DNA of 64,000 bases from Vigna angularis. Its lineage: Eukaryota > Streptophyta > Magnoliopsida > Fabales > Fabaceae. The stretch's first letter is position 1. Every line of letters begins with the position of its first letter. Shown here piece after piece: positions 36,700 to 49,279 of this stretch. Made by a program: the position numbers and the translations under genes. Where the stretch lies: assembly GCF_016808095.1 (NCBI RefSeq), contig NC_068974.1, positions 23,854,825-23,918,824 of the forward strand, written 5' to 3'. The notes beneath the pieces are model-generated. The model was not told the DNA's origin. It did no database searches and saw only the letters and a list, made by a program, of their open reading frames with translations.

Positions 36700-37029
36700 A
36701 CACATTAGTGTCATGTTCAACGTCGATGACGCCAACGACAAACCAACAATCATTGGTGTGCGTTTAAAACTAAAAATGAAGAAATTTTTTTGAAAGACAT
36801 AAACCCTAAACAAATCTCATTCGGAGTCTGTAGAAAATTTATGAATATTTGAAGTTTTGACTAGAATATTCACGATTATGAAATGATGACCAATACTTAT
36901 TACTATAAAATTCTTTTGAGGTAAAATAGCTTTTGTGAATATTATAAAATCAGAATTAAGCTAAAAATAGAACTTTATGGACAATCAAGTTATAAAATAA
37001 AAACATCATTGCAAATGGAAAGAAAGAAA
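36700..37029. other. Spacer between two tandem arrays
   Basis: No gene or repeat is recognised. Confidence 0.4.
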
Positions 37030-39019
37030 GCTTGAGTCGAAAGAAGTACCAAAAGAGTGAAATACAATGAAAAACTTCTTCATAAAATTGACATCGTCAT
37101 GTATTTTGACGAAGATTTACGCAAATAAAAAGAAAAAGTTGAAAGCCCTAGAACTATATCTGAAACTTTAAAAGTTCATTTCACATGGGATTTGTTCATA
37201 ACAAAAGTTACTTTGCAATTTAATATTGGTTGGCTCTAGCACGAAGGTTAAATAAAGAAACAACTTATGTTTGATTATTTTAACCGTAACAATTTATATA
37301 TATTTTGTGTTAGATTAGTTTAACCGAACAATAAATTTCTTCTATTGAACACTACATTGGTCATGGAAGGTAGGAGAAGAATTCGTCTAAGCAGATTGAT
37401 GATTATAAGATGGTTATAAAACTTTGATTGCTTTGATTGCATCTTACTTTTGTGTTTAGTACTTTGTTTGGTCTCTGATGCAAACTGTGTGTCACATGAT
37501 CGTGAGTTATTCATAGAGGTATTGCAATATTTCAAATGTCCATGTGTACTTTGGAAGTTGAAAAACATTGTAGGGAGGTTAATGATTGACTTCCTGTGTT
37601 TTGAATATTTTGCTGCAGTTTAGTTTGCAAAAATGGAGGGATTGATTCTTGTGATGCTTAAGTTTAATTGATTTCCTAGTGTTATTCCTTTTCTAAAGAA
37701 TGTCATACATGCTAGTGGTTACATAAAGTAAAATAGGTGTCATGAATTGAATAATGGATAGGGGATATTATAAAATTACTATTTAAAATGTCACAAATAT
37801 TGCTTAAGGATGGTCTATTTTACGTGTGGCATGTGTTTCTTAATAATTGTGATCAAAATAAATAAGAGCTAAGTGTGCGTGAGTCCAAAGAAGCACAAAA
37901 GAGTGAAATAGGTTGAAAAACTTGTTTACGAAATTGACACCGTCATGCACTTTGATGAAGATTTTACACAAATTAAAAAAGAAAGGTGAAAGTGCTAGAA
38001 CTATTTTTGAAACTTCAAAAGTTCAATTCACATTGGATTCCTTCACAACAAAAGTTACTTTTAAATTTAATATTGATTGACCCTAGGATGAAGATTAAAT
38101 AGTGAATTAACATATGATTGATTATTTTAACCGTAACAGTTTATATATAATTTGTGTTAGATTATTTTAACCGTAACAATTTATTTCTTCTATTGAACAC
38201 TACACCGGTTATGGAGGTTAACAGAAGAATTCGTTTAAGCAGATTGATGATTGGAATTGGTTATAAAATTTTAATTGCATTGATTGGATCTTACTTTTGT
38301 GTTTAGTACTTTGTTTGGTCTCCGATGCAAACTGTGTCTCGAATGATCGTGAGTTATTCATAGAGGTATTCTGATATTTCAAATGTTCACCTATACTTTG
38401 GATGCTAAAAAATGTTGTAGCGAAGTTAATGATTGACTTCCTGTGTTTTGAATATTTGGTTGTAGTTTAGTTTGCAAGCATGGAGGGATTGATTCTTCTA
38501 GTGCTTAAGTTTCTCGTATTTCTTGGTGTTATTTCCTTTTCTATAGAATATCATATATTCTAGTGGTTACATAATGTAAAATAAGTGTCACAAATTGAAT
38601 AGTGGATATGGGATATATATAATTACTTTTTAAAATGTCAAAAATATTACTTGAGGGTGGTTTATTTTATATGTGGCATGTGTTTCTTAATAATTATGAT
38701 CAAAATAAATTAAGAGCTAAGTGTGCTTGAGTCCAAAAAAGGATAAAAGAGTGAAATAGGTTGAAAAACTTGTTTATGAAATTGTCACTGTCATGCAGTT
38801 TGATGAAGACTTTACGTAAATAAAAAAAAGAAGGTTTAATACCCAATTTTGTCCCCAGTTTGGTTCGGAAATCTCAATTTAGTCCCTCTATATAAAAGTA
38901 ATTGTAATGGATCCTTACTTGTAATTATGTGAGTCAAATTAGTCCCTTCCGTTAAATATAGGCAAACGGAGTTAATGGACTGATGATGTGGCAGTAGTTA
39001 GTGGTTAGGTGTCAAAATG

Positions 39020-39420
39020 CAATTGTCTGCGTGGCAACTCCCTCTTAGATCAGAAACCAGGTTTCTTCCTTCTTCCAGATTCACAACAGCGTCTCTAATT
39101 CATCTCCTCTTCTTCAACACAAAACAGAAACCTCCACTTTCTCATGGACAAACAAACACCAGGCCATGGTTTCGCCTACGCTCCCCTCCCACCGGTCGGA
39201 GCCACCACCGATACCGCGTCGTTTCGACCTCAGGCCCCACCGGAACCACTGCCGACCGCGGCGCCGCTGCCTTCTCTTCTTCGCGTGCGAGACCGACACA
39301 CTCTCCTTCTGTCTACCGCAAAAAGCCCTCCGTTTGGATAGAGCGTTTGATTGTTATTGGTAATTGGTAATTGGCATGGGATGGCAGCAACATTTGACAG
39401 AAACAGGGTAACGTGACAGT
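39020..39420 (+). other. GC-rich interior of the Pack-MULE upstream of the WRKY fragment
   Basis: Several overlapping frames (for example 39017-39370) run through proline- and arginine-rich translations without a recognisable domain. This may be a second captured fragment of unknown origin. Confidence 0.35.
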
Positions 39421-39573
39421 CCAGTCACCTAGTGGACCAAAGCAGCCGAATCTATAGCACCTATTTTGACCATAACAATAACCTTAACCATTCCCCACCC
39501 TCCTTCTCCTATTATTTTCTTTCACTTTGTCAACCACTACCTTCTCTCTTAATTCCTGTTCTCCCATGGTTTA

Positions 39574-40287
39574 GTGGCCTCAACTATGGCCGTGGAGCTC
39601 ATGACAGGCTACAGAACCACCACTTTCACCACCAAAGCAGAGGAAAATGCCGTCCAGGAAGCAGCCTCCGGTTTTGAGAGCGTGGAGAAGCTCATCAGAA
39701 TCCTCTCTCAGACTCCCCAACAATACAACTCCTCCAATCAAATAGCTATCGACTGCAAGGCCGTCGCCGACCTCACAGTTTCCAAGTTCAAAAACGTCAT
39801 TTCGCTCCTCGGCCCAGGCCCAACCCCAACCCCAGCCCCAACCGGCCACGCCCGCTTCCGAAGAGCTCCTCTTCCTCCTCCTCTGTCTCCTCCTTCCACA
39901 CAACCCTCCCAGCCTCCCCTCTTCCACGCCACCCCTCTGCACCAAATCCCCAAAATAGACAGCACCCTCAACGACTCCTCTTCAAAAACCATTTATTTCT
40001 CCTACCCCTCCCCCGCCACTTCCTTCATCTCCTCCCTCACCGCCGACGCCCACACAAAACAACCCTCTTCCTCCTCGCCGCCCCCACCTGCGCCGGGTTC
40101 TTTCCACATCACCACTCCCCTCCCACCTCTCATCCGTTGGGAAGCCTCCCCTCTCCTCCTCCTCCTCTTTCGTGACTCAATCCACCTTGCCACTGCTTCT
40201 CCGATCCCGTCTGCTCTCTCCGACACCGACATCCCAGGGAGGGGTTCGTCTTCATCGCACGTCCAAACCTCTCCAATTTCTAATTAA
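39574..40287 (+). pseudogene. Captured N-terminal part of a group IId WRKY transcription factor
   Basis: The 237-codon frame (natural start probably the second ATG, 39586) begins MAVELMTGYR and includes ENAVQEAASGFESVEKLIR, the calmodulin-binding C-motif (VSKFKNVISLL, residues 69-79) and the HARF motif (GHARFRRAP, 91-99), which together identify group IId (WRKY7/11/15/17 type). A Ser-rich stretch follows (FSYPSPATSFISSLTAD). Near 40130 the expected GKPPLSSSS continues in the +1 frame, so there is a frameshift; similarity ends about 40175. The WRKY domain, zinc finger and nuclear-localisation region are absent. TTGACC-type W-boxes upstream (about 39466) suggest parental promoter was captured too. 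It could be transcribed but is unlikely to bind W-boxes. Confidence 0.85.
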
Positions 40288-41629
40288 AACCCAATTTTAA
40301 AATCAGGTGCCCTAACACCACGTAAGCACAGTCTCAATTACGTGTTGACACCTAATGAGTGACTACTGCCACATCATCAGTCCATTAACTCCGTTTGCCT
40401 ATATTTAACGGAAGGGACTAATTTGACTCACATAATTACAAGTAAGGATCCATTACAATTACTTTTATATAGAGGGACTAAATTGAGATTTCCGAACCAA
40501 ACTGGGGACAAAATTGGGTAATAAACCAAAAAAGAAAGGTGAAAGTGCTAGAACTATTTTTGAAACTTCGAAAGTTCCCTTCACATCGAATTCCTTCACA
40601 ACAAAAGTTACTTTTCAATTTAATATTTGTTGGCCCTAGGGTGAAGATTAAATAGTAAATAACATATGTTTGATTATTTTAACCATAACAATTTATATAT
40701 AATTTGTGTTAGATTATTTTAACCGTAACAATTTATTTCTTCTATTGAATACTACATTGGTCATGGAGGGCAAGAGAAGAATTCTTCTAAGCAGATTGAT
40801 GATTAGAAGCTGGTTATAAAATTTTGATTGCTTTGATTGCATCTTACTTTTGTGTTTGGTACTTTGTTTGGTCTCTGATTCAAACTGTGTGTGGAATGAT
40901 GATGAGTTATTCATAGAGGTATTGTGATATTTTAAATGTCCAGGTGTACTTTGGATGCTGAAAAATGTTGTAGCTAGGTTAATGATTGACTTCATCTTTT
41001 TTGAATATTTTGTTGCAGTTTAGTTTGTAAACATGAAGGGATTGGTTCTTGTGGTGCTTAAGTTTGTTTGATTTCTTGGTGTTATTTCCTTTTCTATAGA
41101 ATATCATACATGCTAGTAGTTTCATAAAGTAAAATAGGTGTCACAAATTGAATAGTGATAGGGGATATTATATGATTAATATTTAAAACGTCACATATTG
41201 CTTGAGGATGGTTTATTTTATGTGTTGCATGTGTTTCTTAATAATTGTGATCAAAATAAACTAAGAGCTAAGTGTGGTTGAGTCCAAAGAAGCACAAAAG
41301 AGTGCAATAGGTTGAAAAACTTATTTATGAAATTGTCACTCTCGTACACTTTGATGAAGATTTTACGCAAATAAAAAAAAAGGTGAAAGTGTTAGAACTA
41401 TTTTTGAAACTTTAAAAGTTCATTTCACAGTGGATTCCTTAACAACAAAAGTTACTTTTCAATTTAATATTGGATGGCCCTCGGATGAATATTAAATAAC
41501 AAATTAACATATGTTTGATTATTTTAACCTTAACAATTTATATATAATTTGTGTTAGACATAAAAATTTATTTCTTTTATTGAACATTACATTGGTCGTG
41601 GAGGGTAGGCGAAAATTTCGTCTAAGCAG

Positions 41630-41900
41630 CCTAAGATAGCGGGTGGAATAAAAATGTTCAAGAAACCACAAATATCACTAAGATAGGCTTAAACCATGTT
41701 CTGATACCATATTAGAGAGTATGTTTAAGCCTAACTCAATCCAAAAAAATGGCTTGTAAAGTAAGATTTGCATCTCACTTATATATTATAATTTGGTCTT
41801 ATATCTAGTCGATGTGGGACCAGCGTAATGAATAGAACAACAATTCATAGAAAGAATTCATGGAAAGACAGAGATAACTATGTTAGCATACCTTATATAC
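41630..41900. repeat. Dispersed repeat with GTTCTGATACCATATTAGAGAG and GTCGATGTGGGAC landmarks
   Basis: The text TAAGCCTAACTCAA...GGCTTGTAAAG...CTAGTCGATGTGGGAC is familiar from legume intergenic repeats. It begins exactly where the 847-bp array stops. Family assignment is from memory only. Confidence 0.35.
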
Positions 41901-42477
41901 CGACATTATAACAAAATATTGTTCCATATAATACATTTACAACATAGGTGGAACCAACTCCGCCGAAACCAACTGCGCATCTAAATCTATTTAAAACTGT
42001 CATTATGCAGACAATACCACACCAAGAAGTATCACATGAGAACAAACATTTCGCGTGACTTTAATTTATAGCCTATATTGTAAGGGATTTCTATCTGTAT
42101 ATCTATATATCAATATCTTTCTTTTAATCGATTGGATTTTAATATTTTTTTCTCCCCTTATTATCTTCACTTTGTTTTGTTTTATTTTGTGGTTTTTTTT
42201 GGTTATCATTGAAACAGATTATCTTTATTTCTTTATTTGTGATATTTTTGAATCTAGTAAGTTGATTTGATATATATTTTATAATATTCTTATATTAGTT
42301 AACTGATTTCGTATTATTTTACTAAATCATAATCCAAAGACGTATTTACTTTTTAATATTAATACGTAATAATTGACAAAGACTTAAATATATTTGAGTT
42401 TTTTTTATGAGAAAATTATGTTTAAATTTTATTTTATTGGAAACTATAAAATAGTATTTTTTTATAATACAATTTAT
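41901..42477. other. AT-rich DNA, no gene
   Basis: The 71-codon frame at 42055 is hydrophobic through T-richness and is not supported as a gene. Confidence 0.45.
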
Positions 42478-45200
42478 GTAACATCCAAAAAATATAGCTG
42501 CAAACTATATTCAAGAGTACTTACATTTACAATAAAATAGAACAGTTTACAAGGAGAATAAAGTTAACTTACAGTTATCCTAAAATAACCATAAATTAAA
42601 CTTTATAGAAAACAAATACAAGCACACATCAAAAAAACCTATCGATCGGTCATACCATAAGTGTTTCGACCGAACGGTCCTACACTAATACAAAAGGACT
42701 TACAAGACCGAACGGTCTTGCTCTTAAACTACCTTCAGCTTCTTCTAGCACTTTCTCCAAAGAGTCACCAGCACCTTCTGCTCACACCCACAAGGTGATC
42801 ATTGCAAAGACAAGGACGACTGAACGGACCACATGACAAGAAAGGAAAATAAGGGTAAGCTAGTGTAATTTAATTAACTATGTAAACAGATAACTCACAT
42901 AAATCTGATATAAATCAATCAGTCTATCATGCAACAAACGATCATACATTTCCAACCATAATCATACAACAATGCATGCATTGACTGTTCACTTTACTCT
43001 GACTGTCCGGACTGTATGAATTATGTAGTTACGACGTTCTTGCACTCGTGGAAAGGTAATCTGGAAAATCATCAGAATTACCATAGCTGGAAACCCAAGC
43101 CGCCACATGAGGTTAGCCCTTCATCCCTCACTGTAGCTGGAAATCCAAGTCTACACATGAGTTTAGTTCGATTGCTGGAACCCCAAGCTATACGCAACCA
43201 AGCCTCCTACTATTCTCACCGCATGCGCCACCATTCTCTACTTGAGACTCGATGACCATTAGAATGTCAGGATGAACGATAGCTTAGTCTGACCATATTC
43301 ATACTTTACAATTCCATAACCATTTCAAAGATATTCCTCCTTGGAATACTCTTTCATATCCATACTATTTCATTTATATTACATTTCAAATACCATCATA
43401 CTTCATCATCAAGACATTAGAATTATGATCATTCCTTATTCATCACTTCTTTTAATAAATATCACATATCACAGTAAAAGATTACCCCACCTTTGAATAA
43501 GACTGAATGTGAAGGATAAATCCTAACCTGTGAACAATACCGAGCGGAAGAGTACTTCCAATATGAGAACATGACCGAACGGTCATGTAGAGAATAAGAC
43601 TCAAGCAGGAGTCGAACACTTGAACTTATATCATGCACTTATGATTTAGAACGAACAATATTGGCTTAAACCAAAAATTATTAACTTAGTACAAGTACGA
43701 TATTGAGCACTGGTATGAGAACGAGCGCTCATAAGAGACCACACAACTCAATAATACCGATTGCTAACACTATCATAAATATTAGTACAAAACCGAGCAC
43801 TATATCAAACGAGTGCTGGTCCAAGACCAAGCACTTACCAAGAATGAGCGCTAATACTAGCCTAATAGCTAGTACAAGACCGAGCGCTATCACTAGCCTA
43901 ACGGCTAGTAATAGACCGAGCGCTTAGTGCATCACTGAGCACTACTAAGACCGAGTGCTTGCATATAATCGAGCACTTCCGAGACCAAGCGATAGTACAA
44001 AACAAGCACTACCGAGACCGAGTGGTAGTACAGAACAAGCACTACCGAGACCGAGCGCTACTAAGGCTGAACGGTCATGAACTGGGAGGACTTCAAAAAC
44101 ACCAAACCCAATTAATAACCGAACACAGAAGAAGGCTGAACGGCCAAATCAGAGCATGGCCGAGCGGTCAACCACGAACCCTCAGTTTCTGCATAATTCT
44201 GCAGAAACTTCTGCAGAATTATGAACACATCAAATTTTACCAAAACTAAACATTTTTACAAACTTCTAATCCTCCTAACATGAATCATACACATTTCTAC
44301 ACTAAACTAAGAATACCTAAACCTTTCTAACATCATTTAGAGAGTTTCATCTCAGATTTGAGAGTCAATTCTGCAGAGTCATCAACTCAAGGACCAAAAA
44401 TCAGATTTCCTAACTTTATTACAGTTTTAAGTAACTCAAGGGTTCTAACAAGTCTTATACCACTTACCCAGATTCTCGATACCGACCACATTCCCAACGA
44501 ACATCATTTCTCAAATTTTACTATCCCACTTCTTCACAATGCACTCGGCAATGAACTAGAAACTCAACATAAATACACTCATCATAAACGTAGCCATTTA
44601 ACAGTCCACACCAACTCAATCGAACACAAATAATTCAATTTTACATTTATACAGAATCATCCAAATCAATTTCATACACATTCATAATCATCAAACAATA
44701 TATTCATACATCAAACCAAGTAATTAAATTAGATAGCTTCCCTTACCTCTTAACTAGACCGAAAGAAGACCTCTTACTGAAATGGCTATCTCACACGCAC
44801 AATCACCGCCTACAAATCTTTGGATGGTTGAGAGAACAACATTCACCCAACCCATAACTAAGTATTAGACCCATAAAAGTAGTTTGATAGACACATGCAA
44901 GTTGAAGAATGTAGGACTTCAAAGAATAAAGGAATTTAACTTACCAATTCCAAAACAGTAACTTGATGGGTGAAAAGAGAAGTTTTTGTCACCAGAAAAG
45001 CTTAGACACGACCCACTTGTTGATCATGTGAAAAATAAGGTGAGAATTTGTAGAGAGAGAATGAAGAGAATGGTAGAGAGATTGAGGAGAAAAGATAGAA
45101 GATCGTGTTTTAGAAAGATGCAAATTTTGAGAATTGAAGAGAGGAGCTGCGTTTTGGAAAAATTCTATAAAAATGCTCAATCCCTTTAATTGAAACATTT
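42478..45200. repeat. Dispersed repeat family, copy B (full length, about 2.7 kb)
   Basis: It starts TGTAACATCCAAAAAATATAG and shares the landmark order of copies A and C: CTGCTCACACCCACAAGGTGATCATTGCAAAG, GGTAAGCTAGTGTAATTTAAT, GCTGGAAACCCAAGC blocks, CTACTTGAGACTCG, a dyad-word zone, GCTTCCCTTACCT (about 44740) and a purine-rich tail with GAATTTGTAGAGAGAGAATGA. Dyads GACCGAACGGTC occur at 42668-42679 and 42706-42717, CATGACCGAACGGTCATG at 43570-43587, and many CGAGCGCT/CGAGCACT words from 43.7 to 44.1 kb. Open frames here (43016-45198) follow the repeat. Confidence 0.75.
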
Positions 45201-45827
45201 GTCTTCCTTATTTTGAAACATCTGACCACCCCTTTACACATGTTATTTTCGGAGTTTGACAATTTAACTATGAATAAGAAAATTGTGTCAAATGTCTTTT
45301 AATCCAGGTGGTAAGGAAATTAATTATCCTTAAATGAATTCATTTTTACTTCTTTCGAATTAATTGCTATCCAAATGAGTATCTTGACGCATTGAAAGAA
45401 TTCAGCTATTATACATTATTTAATTTTAATATAATGATGATTAAAAACAGTTAAAATACTAAACCTATCAATTTAAAAGTGATTTTGCACGCTAATTAAT
45501 AAAAATGGCGGTTTTTAGCTCCGATGACTAATTTATTAAATATTTTTATATAAATACACTATTTTTATTATGATTAATTTATTTTTGTTTATCAGTTTAA
45601 ACAAATATATTACTTTCTTTTTTTTCTTATAAAATTGACGTCTAAAACTAGTTTTAGACAATTATTTAATTATTTTTAATATATTATCTTTTTTATTTAA
45701 CTTATCTATTTGAAGATTTTATTGAAACGATTTGATGATTTTCCTTTACTTATATATATTTAAATTTATTCAATAATATCATACGAAGAATAGATAACAA
45801 CAGTACGTTTATATATTGATAGATTTT
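45201..45827. other. AT-rich DNA, no gene
   Basis: Nothing recognised. Confidence 0.45.
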
Positions 45828-46015
45828 AGGTTTAATATATCATTTGGTCCCTTCTTTTGGGGGTTTGGTTTAAAATGATTTCACCTTTGAAAATAGTTTA
45901 ATAAGGTCCCATATTTCATTAAAAAATGTTCAATATGATCCTTTTCGTAGACGCCGTTAAAATCATAACGGTGCAGATGCTTAATTAACAAATCTTCAAG
46001 CCCCAAAAACAGAGT
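45828..46015. mobile_element. Possible truncated MULE-type terminus
   Basis: AGGTTTAATATATCATTTGGTCCC followed by short TGGTCCC/AAGGTCCC phrases and GACGCCGTTAAAATCATAACGG resembles the layout of the Pack-MULE TIR at 38833 (GGTTTAATA...TTTAGTCCCT...TTCCGTTAAAT). No partner TIR is seen; the LTR at 46024 cuts in next to it. Confidence 0.35.
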
Positions 46016-46023
46016 CAAAGACT

Positions 46024-46738
46024 TGTTAACCCTCGGCAAGTATAACCGAATCGTATCAAATAATAACCTGGTAAGACCAAGTATCGTTCTCCCAAAGGAC
46101 TCACGACCTAGACAGTTGTGTGGTTTGTTGATTAACTAAGACTTGCAAAACCGATTGATTAAGATTTAAATGAAAATACTCAAAAGTAAATATGTATGCA
46201 TGTATTGATCAATGAGCAAGAAGAAACAAAACACTTGATTTGAATTATATGAATGAATATGTTGTTGGGGTTTGTTAATTTCATCCTATCCACTCTCTTG
46301 TATTTAGGAATTCATCATTCTTTTCATTAATGTTAATGTCACTTTCTAAATTACTTAAAACCCGATGTCTCGGCGAAGAAAGCCTAATCATAATCACTAA
46401 TTTACAATGTCTTATCTCCCTAGCAATTAATCATGCATTATAGTGAACGAAAGCTTAAAGGCAACCAACTATCATACTGCTATGTCTAGGTTGGTAATAT
46501 ACTGATGGGAGAGATTTCCCAAATCTAGATTTCCCCGTATGTGTCCATATCGACAAAACCAATGATCATGACATCGAATGAGTTAAACAATGCATGCTTT
46601 GAGCAAAGAGGAAAAACCCTAACTATTAATGAAAGAAAGCATGTATCATAAAGATGATCTTGAAGAACAAATTCCATATAAGAGAGTTTCTAAGGATTTA
46701 TGTATATATCTTAGGTTGCTCCATATCAACATAGAAGA
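46024..46738 (+). repeat. Truncated LTR, same family as the 26.7-kb solo LTR
   Basis: It starts TGTTAACCCTCGGCAAGTATAACCG and follows the 26745 LTR through landmarks such as GATTGATTAA.., GTTGTTGGGGTTT, CTATCCACTCTC, CACTTTCTAAATTAC and CCTAGCAATTAATCATGCATTA. It stops where sugar-transporter coding sequence begins (about 46748) without reaching the LTR's terminal TTATCA. Confidence 0.75.
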
Positions 46739-46747
46739 ATTCTTAAT

Positions 46748-47825
46748 ATGATGTTCCAATTGACAATTACTACTAGCATCTTTGTTGCGAATGTCTTCAA
46801 CTACATTTTTGCAAAGATGGAGAATGGAGAACGGTGGCGTGATAGCTTACACTTTGAAATTTTAATTGTTTTGTATATAATGTTCACAATTATGCTTCCA
46901 AAATCACCAAATTATTTGATTGAATGTGGTTTTCATGACAAGGCTAAGATGGAACTTATTGAGATTTGAGGAACTATAGATGTGGAGGAGGAATTTAAGG
47001 ATCTTGTGACAGCAAATGAATGCTTCAAAGCAATGAAAGACCCTTGGATCTCTTTATTAAAGAGACGATACAAACCCCAACTCACATTTGCCATAGTCAT
47101 TCCCCTGTTTTAGCAACTCATTGGCATAAACTTAATTATATTTTATGCTCCTATTTTGTTCAAGATCATTGGTTTTGGAACTAATGCTTCTCTCATGTAT
47201 GTCATGATCATCAGAGGTTGTAATGCAATTGTCACTCTTGTCTCCATATTCACTGTTAACAAGTTCGGTAGACGAACTCTTTTCTTAAAAGGAGGAATAC
47301 AAATGTTAATTTGTCAGGTAACCTATTTTCTTAACACTCTTTTAGTGTTATTTTACTAGTATAATGTGATTAATTTATTTGTTGTTTTGATTTGGCTTTG
47401 CGTAGATTGTAATAACCGTAGCAATTGCATGTAAATTCAGACTTGATGGAAACGTAGGAATGTTGCCAAAGTGGTATGCTGTTGTGGTTGTGTGTGGCAT
47501 ATGTGTGTATGTGGCAGGATTTGCATGATCTTGGGGTCCTCTAGGATGGTTGGTTCCAAGTGAGATTTTTCCACTTGAAGTGCATTCAACTACACAAAGT
47601 ATCAATGTCTCTCTAAACATGATATTCACCATTTTCATTGCTTAAATTTTCACCACCATGCTTTATCTCATGAAGTTTGGATTGTTCATTTTCTTTGCAT
47701 GCATGCTCATTGTGATGAACACATTCATTTACAAGCTTCTACCAAAGACCAAGGACATTTCCATTGAAAAAATGCATGTTATGTAGCAGAGTCATCCTTA
47801 TTGAAAGAAGTTTGTTAAACCAATT
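46748..47825 (+). pseudogene. STP-type monosaccharide/H+ symporter pseudogene, 5'-truncated
   Basis: Two exon-like stretches, 46751-47317 (donor CAG|GTAACC) and about 47406-47820 (acceptor GCGTAG|ATTG), encode the latter two-thirds of a plant sugar transport protein: [78 protein letters not shown] and LLPKTKD (PETKG equivalent). Family members are about 510 residues with 12 membrane spans; here the first four or five are missing. In-frame stops lie near 46967, 47113, 47528 and 47642, so it is non-functional. The missing 5' part coincides with the LTR at 46024-46738. Confidence 0.9.
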
Positions 47826-47829
47826 GATG

Positions 47830-48554
47830 TCACTATTAGGGATGAGTGTTAGGAGACTATTCTTATACTTTATGTTTTTTTTTTGTAATATAAACTATTT
47901 TTAGTAGTTTAGTAGGAAATATGTATTTTTTTTAGTTCTAATTTTTCAACCTTTGCATGCATGTGCGTGGAACCTTGTTATTCATTTGAATTGTTAGCTT
48001 TTATATACTATTTTTTTTTTTAAATTATTATCTTATATTTTTGAAAAATAGATAAAAATATATTTATATATAGAAAGAGATAAATTTGACCACTCTACGA
48101 AAATGTTTTCCTTCATATAATGATAATATATTAATTATAGTATCAAAATTGTCTTTGAACATACTACTTACACTCCAAAAATAAAATTTTTAATCTATAA
48201 CTATAATAAATGCATCACCTATTTTAAGGGTATAAGCTTCATTTAGACACGAGTCTCATAAATAACTCCCATATAATCCAAGAAAAAGAAACATAACTTA
48301 TTCCTATCATAATTTTAGACAAATTACATCAATGTCACATAAAAAATTTTTTAATCCACACTATCTTACCTTACAATAAAGGTAAAATAGATTATGGTCC
48401 ATGATATATGACATCATGCATTCTTAATTGAGTAAAATATCTTCTTATAATGCAATGACAATCTAATGGGATAATATGAAAACATTTTGGCATTTATTCT
48501 TAAGTGTAGATTTAAAAGTACCTTTTATCATACCAATTGTTCTTAGTCATTTAT
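47830..48554. other. AT-rich DNA, no gene
   Basis: Nothing recognised. Confidence 0.45.
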
Positions 48555-48563
48555 ATAAGTTAA

Positions 48564-49090
48564 GGAAAATGATACTTGAACAACCTCTTTTGACAACATT
48601 TAGACACGGGACAGGTGTCTAAATGAGATTGGTCCACGTGAAAAATCAAAATGAAAATGAAATCTGACGTGGAAAGGGGGTGGGCAGGGTTTTCAAGATC
48701 TGCGTTTCAAATTTGAAATTGATTTTGGAAGAATTGTTGAGAGAGAAGCGCGAAGGTTGAGAGGGAGACTGTGACCTAGAGAGAGAGGCCGAGAGAGTTC
48801 GAGAAAGGGAGTTCGAGAGAGAGAGTGGTCCGACGGAGTGCTTGCCGGAGTGCCCGCTGGACAACGTTGAAGGGTATCGATTCACGGTCGCCGATATCGA
48901 TTCACGACTGTTACCGATTCACGGCCGCCGCAGCTCCGATGTTGGCCAACGAAGCGAAGACGGAATCGTGTTTCGTCCGGCCCAGCGAAGTAGGGGTGCG
49001 TTCAAGGTCTCGCTTCGTCCCACCTCCTTCTGTCCCTGTGCCGGAGTGCCGTCGGAGCATCGCCGGAGCATCGCCGGAGTGTGGACTGAT
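48564..49090 (+). repeat. Left terminal inverted repeat of the MULE
   Basis: It pairs with 53941-54466. The outer part has the CCACGTG and GACGTGG words; the inner part is GC-rich (CCGGAG repeats). The frames at 48646-48885 (minus) and 54145-54384 (plus) are one identical frame in the two TIR copies, so it is a by-product of the inverted repeat rather than two genes. Confidence 0.93.
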
Positions 49091-49141
49091 TCGACATACA
49101 AGTGATATTTAGGCATTTATTATCACATTTATATCGAACTT

Positions 49142-49272
49142 CATGCCTAAGAAACCATTCTTTGTAAAACTCATTGCAGAAACAACACCGGGAGCAAAGG
49201 CCAAATAAGTAGGGAGTTCAAGCAAAGGTTTTGCACACACAGGTCAATTGTGAAAATGACATTGATTTTTAA
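49142..49272 (+). repeat. Direct duplicate, left copy (with 51616-51748)
   Basis: About 130 bp starting GAAACCATTCTTTGTAAAA and ending AAAATGACATTGATTTTT matches 51616-51748 at roughly 80%. The two copies bracket 2.3 kb of unrelated, word-rich DNA. Confidence 0.8.
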
Positions 49273-49279
49273 GTGAACC

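Larger units (their letters stand above)
38824..40536. mobile_element. Pack-MULE (1695 bp) with 9-bp TSD, carrying a WRKY group IId fragment
   Basis: The element is 38833-40527. Both ends read inward GGTTTA(A/T)TACCCAATTTTG, with inverted repeats nearly identical over about 170 bp and detectable to about 210 bp. AAAAAAGAA flanks both sides (38824-38832, 40528-40536), and the other units of the 847-bp array show the unoccupied site. A 9-bp TSD with long TIRs is diagnostic of Mutator-like elements. There is no transposase. The interior is GC-rich and holds a captured gene fragment, which defines a Pack-MULE. Confidence 0.92.
37030..41629. repeat. Tandem array of about 847-bp period, interrupted by a Pack-MULE
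   Basis: The landmark AAAAGAGTG starts at 37051, 37897, 38745 and 41296. Steps are 846 and 848, and the last step is about 848 once the inserted element and one TSD copy (1704 bp) are removed. The fourth unit is partial and ends at CTAAGCAG (41629). Minus-strand frames at 37320-37568 and 40714-40995 are the same frame in two units (82 and 93 codons, rich in S, N, K). I do not recognise it. The unit could be degraded gene sequence or satellite. Confidence 0.88.
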
